Assembly (NCBI GenBank): GCA_030844895.1
Contig: CM061231.1
Coordinates: 33,551,149-33,615,148, forward strand
Direction of reading: 5' to 3'
DNA from: Ambrosia x helenae
Taxonomy: Eukaryota > Streptophyta > Magnoliopsida > Asterales > Asteraceae
DNA: 64,000 bases
Below, piece after piece: positions 59,159 to 64,000 of this stretch (positions are counted from its first letter, which is position 1; each line of letters opens with the position of its first letter). The translations under genes and the position numbers were made by a program. The notes beneath the pieces are model-generated. The model was not told the origin of the DNA. It did not search any database and saw only the letters and a program-made list of their open reading frames with translations.

Positions 59159-59695
59159 CTCCCACTATGTTATATCCCAAAATCTTTAAGTAATATTAAG
59201 ATAAAATATATATTACGATGTAGCATAAAAATTAATTTACAAGAAAACAACAATTTTAATAATGTGAATAAAAATGAAATAGCATACTAAAGAGAGAATG
59301 CATGTTTGGATAAGGGCAAAGGCAGAAGCAACCATCGCAGAGCGGGATTGAGACGATGATTTTAAAGGTGTAACTTCCTTTATCAATAAAATATTAAATG
59401 GTTTTTATTAAACGGAAATTAATATAAAAAGAATTAGTTAAGAAAATAAATATTAAATAACCATGAGATAAACGTGAAATTATAATTTAATAATAGTATT
59501 TCATATGAGAGAAAAATATAATAATCATAAGATTTTTATTTAATAGATAGTAAAATACTAATAAATATAAAGATAAAAAACATAAATTAATAAATATTAG
59601 GTTAATTGGGTTTTTTATAACCGAAACTTTTAGGGGGAGGTTAAGGGTGGGGATGACCTCATCAAGTGTCATGTGTTCCCACCCCAATCATTATA

Positions 59696-59727
<32 letters not shown>

Positions 59728-59734
59728 AAGGGAA
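59159..59734. other. AT-rich upstream region of CYP90A1, no gene seen
   Basis: No reading frame or known motif stands out. A (GT)n/(TA)n tract at about 59697-59727 borders the next element. Confidence 0.4.
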
Positions 59735-60663
59735 GGGATATAATGAAAACCCTTGTTATAGTGAAAACCTTGGAAACTCAATCTAGACCATCAATTGGAG
59801 TAGATCAAGGGTTAGGATGAATTGTGAAGACTTTTGATTAGGAAAATATTATTATATTGGGAAAAGTAGATGGAATGGTAGTTTGGTAAGAGAAAGTATG
59901 TTCTCTTTCCTTTTTCTTGCCAAACATCACCATCATCTTTTCCTTCCCCATCTCTTCTCTCTCATCTCCATCTTTTCCAACCATCCCTCTTCATCTCTTT
60001 CCTTTTTCTTGATCTACTTGAAGAACACGATCTCTCTCCTCCCTCCTCCTTCTTCATCTTCTTGGTGAATGGTAGCAATAGTAGTGGTGAATGGTGGTTC
60101 CATCTCCTCTCTCCTCTATCATCTCCATCTCCGTCTCTATCTCCTCCCAACTACTTACAACATCTATGAATCGTATCCTCCCATCTCCCCCTAACTCCTC
60201 TCTCATCTCCATCTCCTCGCAACTCAATCTCCTCTCTCATCTCCCTCTACTCTCTCATCTCCACCCCTTGTACCCTCAAAGTCCAAAGAGACAGAACCAT
60301 ACCTTCCATGCCCTCCCTCCCACGACCTAAATGTTCAAAATGATCTTTAATTTAACCAGGCATGTATGTGTTCTTGATCTGGGTTTTTGTTGGATGACCA
60401 TGCAGGTTTCTGATAACCCAGTTTTTTATCTGTTTTTTTATTTATTCAGTTTTATTATTTTTATATAAATAAAATTGAAGTGGATTTTGGTTTGATTGTG
60501 AAGATATTCATCCGAGGTGTTAGAAGGTGACCAGAACCCTAACTTCCATTCCCTCCCTCAAAGTCCGGGCGGTCAGTTAAGCACGGGGCAAGTATCTATC
60601 ATGACTATACAGTTTAGGATATATATAGTAGGTTATTTTGTCTTTATGATATAAATTTGTAAT

Positions 60664-61200
60664 GCATTATGTATGTAACCAATATTAACACGTGTTAACA
60701 GTTTATTAAATTGTCATGACCCGAATTGAGTATGCTAACAGTCAAGAAGCCAATTGCATTGGAAAACACCAGACTCAAATCCTCAAACAAGGACAGAGGT
60801 ACATGCACTATGGTTTTTGAAATGTGTATGATAAGAGTCAAGAAGCCTATTTATAATGGATTATGTGTGTAACTAATATTAAAACGTGTTAATAGTTTAT
60901 TAAATTGTCATGACCCGAATTGTGTCTGCTAACAGTGAAGAAGCCAATTTCATTGGAAAATAATAGACTCAAATCCTCAAACAAGGACAGAGGTACACGC
61001 GCTATGGTTTTTATGTGTTTTGATATCAGGTGCAACCTATTTATAATGGATTTTGTGTGTAACCAATATTAACACGTGCTAACAGTTTATTAAATTGTCA
61101 TGACCCAAATTATGTATGCTAACAGTCAAGAAGCCAGTTGCATTGGAAAACACCAGACTCAAATCCTCAAGCAAGGACAGAGGTACACGCGCTAAGTTTT
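60664..61200 (+). repeat. Three tandem copies of an exon-plus-intron unit, about 190 bp
   Basis: Units starting near 60664, 60859 and 61048 each hold GT-AACCAATATTAACACG, TTATTAAATTGTCATGACCC, GCTAACAG, a 57-base exon-like block and GTACA. The copies differ at several positions, so the duplication is older than the 13.4-kb one. Confidence 0.82.
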
Positions 61201-61711
61201 TTTTAATGTTTTTGGATATCACGGTGCAGCCTATTGTTTAAAAATACTACCTATAATAACTTGTGTTATAGACAAACGTTCAGCGCATACGCCTGGAACA
61301 TCTGGAAATAAAGGTAAGATTAACTTTCTCCCGCATCACCACTACTTAGCTTTAACATGTGTTATCATTTTGTTAAGATTGAGCATTTTGATAGATTGTT
61401 TGTCTAACTACAATAACATATGTTACAGGCAAAAGGTTAGCGTGTTCAGACATAGCTGGATCATCTAGAAGAAAGGGTATAATTGAGTTTCCTCCGCAGC
61501 CTTACTATGTGTCTTTAACATATGTTAATATTATAACACATGTTACCCAGGTATGGGCAAGGAGACCACATCGCGTAAAAGGAAGAAACCAACCTCTGGT
61601 GATGTGGATCATACATTGGGAAATAAGCAGGAGAATGAGTTGGGTCGTAAATGGAAGAAGTCTAACAGGGATGAGTTCCCAACAATTAAAACAAGGTCAT
61701 CACCTGTCTAG
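60742..61711 (+). CDS. Chain of phase 1-1 mini-exons encoding a basic repeat protein (5' end unknown)
   Basis: Six exon-like blocks, each after AG and (except the last) before GT, join in one frame. Three repeats lie at 60742-60798, 60936-60992 and 61126-61182 (57 bases each; VKKPIALENTRLKSSNKDR and variants). Then come 61272-61313 (DKRSAHTPGTSGNK), 61429-61476 (GKRLACSDIAGSSRRK) and the last block 61551-61711 (GMGKETTSRKRKKPTSG ... TRSSPV, stop). All five internal blocks have lengths divisible by three and start and end in phase 1. The product would be strongly basic, with an SRKRKKP stretch like a nuclear signal. CTAAC-type branch words or TAACATATGTTA palindromes precede the acceptors. I do not recognise the protein and could not find the first exon. 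It could be a captured gene or a real small gene. Confidence 0.45.
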
Positions 61712-61789
61712 TTTTTTAGGTGTATTTCACTTTTGGCTTACATACATAGTACAAAGAACGTTTAACACGAATCCCCATGCTATAGTTTG

Positions 61790-63352
61790 CTAGTCTAGAT
61801 GCGCATACAACATACAAAAGGCATACTCAAACCATAGATTACCACTAGCATATCCTATCACCAAAGTGAAAGGCCGATTAGATTACTTAACAATGACCCA
61901 CAAAATGCGCGGCGTGCTACTCCTATTGTGCTATACATGTTAAGGTAGACTTGCAAAATTAATGAGTTATGCTTAAGGCATTTGTATCTAGTAATTGACA
62001 TATAGCATGGCATAACATATAACCATGATTGACAGATTGAGTTTATGTGCTTAAAAATTTCATAGAGTGATTTTAGTGTGATTTTTGATAGAATACATGT
62101 TAAGTCCCAAATAGTGATAAAACGAAAAAAGGGACAAGTATGAACTCACCTTTGGGTGCGTTTGATAAGTTTGCGAATGAGAGTCTTGGGAGGACTTGGT
62201 AGAGCTCTGATTATCCTATTAGGTGCAACGGAGTTGTTTAGATGCGGAGGAATGAGTTTAGTGTTAAGAATGTCATGCATCGCCAATGGCGGACCAAAGC
62301 ACAAACCACCAAAGAGGTGATTCGGATGGTCAAGGTTGTTAAGAGGTTAAATCCAAAGCACAAACCACCAAAGAGGTGATTCGGATGGTTAAAAGTTAGA
62401 TTAGAAATGTGAATCCGATTTTGAGTATTTCATCTCTTGACTACTTTGCTTATAAGTTTAAGCATGTGTCTTGGACATGGGATTTTCCCATTCTTGTATG
62501 GAAGTAATTCCGAGTCACAAGGTGGGTCAAGATGGAAAAGGTAGGGATGTATCCACAAACCTTTGATTTATAGTTATTAGGATGAAAATGAAACAAGTAC
62601 ATATATTATACTTATATTTAGCTAAGTATCAAAGTGAGGTATGGTGCATTCTTCATTAGTGAAATGACCTTTGTCCTTTATGACACCATCTACCTTAACA
62701 CAAGTCCTTCCAACATAGATTTGTTAGAAAACTTGGTTTGGTTTCATTCAATTGTAATTTTACTTAGTTCAAAAAATATGGAAGAAAGTTTAAGCAAAAA
62801 CAACCAATCTTGGGACTTCAAAATGGTGATTTACCCTTTATGTATACCTTGGTAAACAATAGGCAAGTCCCAGAAGTTCATCCAAGTGGTTGGAACAAGG
62901 AAAAGGTAGAAAGTAAGAAAAATGTATTAGAAATGACGAGAGAATTACCAAAAGTTGGAGATTTTTGAGAGGATTTAAGGACTTGGAGAATCCTTGAGAG
63001 AATTTGAAGATTTGAAAGTGATTTGAGAGTGTTGTAAGAGATTAGAGGTGGGGGAGGTTGGTATTTATAAGTAGGATGAGAGTTGGGGTAACAAAGAAGG
63101 TGGTTGAGAGTTAGAAATGGGTGAAAAATAGTTAATGAAGGTGGTTAGTAGTTGGTAATTGTTTATAAAAAATTAATAAATCAAACCTTTATAAATTATA
63201 GATGTTGATATTAATAAAAGGTATATATGCATGTATTTTATATATATGTACGTATATGTGTAAAAAATGGATAAAACGGAAGCATATAAAAATTCTAACA
63301 ATTTTATTTATCACTGAATCTTAATTACAACAAGTGAAAAAATGCGGATATT
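61790..63352 (-). repeat. Decayed gypsy-type LTR, minus strand
   Basis: On the minus strand, AAAGTAGGGGAGACTCTAAT at about 63345-63370 resembles the junction of gypsy pol end and LTR start (consensus AGTAGGGGAGACTGTAACA). A TATAAATACC box lies near 63062-63071, and the transcribed R region CCAACCTCCCCCACCTC follows. AAGGTGAGTTCATACTTG near 62130-62150 also fits such LTRs. The far end is not recognisable, so the LTR is truncated or mutated. A 38-base direct repeat (CCAAAGCACAAACCACC...) occurs at 62294 and 62354. Confidence 0.45.
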
Positions 63353-63420
63353 AGAGTCTCCCCTACTTTAGAAAATTTTGTCCTGAAATTTAATTGGAAA
63401 AGACTGTTAGGTATGGTTGT
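63353..63420 (-). pseudogene. End of gypsy polyprotein (short relic)
   Basis: The minus strand encodes FRTKFSKVGETLISAFF, similar to the last residues of many gypsy polyproteins, which end near FRGRNSPKVGE just before the LTR. Only this tail is recognisable. Confidence 0.45.
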
Positions 63421-64000
63421 GAATATTATGATGAATAGGAATGTAAAGGTTATAATTTGTGTTGTTGAGTTTAGATGAGTAACAAGCTTTGTGTAATACG
63501 GAAAATGTATTAAATGTGCTTTCACTAATATTTGAATGGTTATTCTTAGACTTAGGGTAAGACTTATTGTAATTATCGGGTTGACAAGCGTTGGTCCTTA
63601 GTCCGACCCTCAGTCACATCTTCGATTCACCACTAGTGTTTATATATAGGGTGTACCGCAGCTAACTCACCACACCATTGGTATATCGAATCCGTACTGA
63701 GCATCTACCAAAAACTCTAAATAGAATTTCATATCACCTCAACGTACCTGTAAATTCATGATTACGTTCTAGACCGCAATCGTCAATTTACCTTACATTA
63801 GGGTGTTGTGACTTTCTATAATCCTAACCCAAAATGAAACACAGGATACAACGTAAATGTGTCCTAACTCAAAGAACTAGTCATTATATTTGTGAAACGA
63901 ACACGTTGATATGCGGCGACTGGATAACGTAATGATGATGTATGCAGGCAGGCAAGCAAGTATTAACGAAACAAAGCATGCATATGAATATATGCATGAA
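63421..64000. other. Right edge of the window, no gene seen
   Basis: No reading frame or known element is recognised. It may be further internal sequence of the gypsy element or a nested insertion. Confidence 0.4.

Larger units (their letters stand above)
59735..61711 (+). mobile_element. TA-flanked gene-shaped element D (right end uncertain)
   Basis: After a TA tract the sequence reads GGGAAGGGATATAATGAAAACC. Like elements A and C it then has a CCATCAATTGG word, an AT-rich stretch, a long CT-rich leader (59900-60300) and then exon-like modules between introns holding TAACACGTGTTAA-type palindromes. The right terminus was not found, possibly because the gypsy LTR to the right disrupts it. 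Confidence 0.4.

Noticed and set aside
60091..60330. First exon of the element D gene
   Set aside because: The frame is CT-rich low-complexity sequence, begins at GTG, and ends at a stop with no phase 1 donor, so it could not be linked to the exon chain.

Overview
The window is nuclear DNA of a flowering plant. It has AT-rich intergenic DNA, GT-AG introns, a brassinosteroid-type cytochrome P450, a type I MADS-box gene and nested plant LTR retrotransposons. The style of the gypsy LTRs suggests an Asteraceae-like eudicot, but that is an inference from repeat style only.

Layout. Positions 1-1302 hold 3' ends of gypsy-type LTRs. Positions 1948-14325 hold a damaged Ty1/copia array: LTR, primer site and an internal region with most of gag and pol deleted; a second LTR interrupted by foreign, organelle-like DNA; then a second internal region carrying an almost complete but broken gag. 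Positions 13576-40460 are two head-to-tail copies of one 13.4-kb segment. Each copy holds the gag 3' end, a hAT-like element with a 36-bp GC-rich minisatellite, nested TA-flanked elements that look like small genes, an inverted pair of tRNA-like SINE heads, a type I (M-gamma) MADS-box gene, and the end of a gypsy LTR. Positions 40021-43592 are one complete 3.6-kb gypsy LTR on the minus strand. Positions 43593-46193 hold an orphan pair of divergent reading frames within short repeats, and a hairpin MITE.

The right third is genic. 46230-51686 is a 13-coding-exon eIF2A gene on the plus strand, with exons summing exactly to 518 codons and two adjacent U12-type introns. 54398-59089 is a convergent CYP90A1/CPD-type gene on the minus strand, with 8 exons summing to 474 codons. 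59735-61711 is a TA-flanked, gene-shaped region with a chain of phase 1-1 mini-exons. 61790-63420 is a decayed gypsy LTR on the minus strand.

The most unusual material is a possible family of gene-shaped, TA-flanked elements (about 17.0-19.2 kb, 19.3-21.8 kb, their duplicates, and 59.7-61.7 kb). They have CT-rich leaders, short spliced reading frames, and introns full of TAACAC/GTGTTA-type palindromes that carry the CTAAC branch-point motif and often lie next to 3' splice sites. Everything here comes from reading the sequence; no database search was possible.
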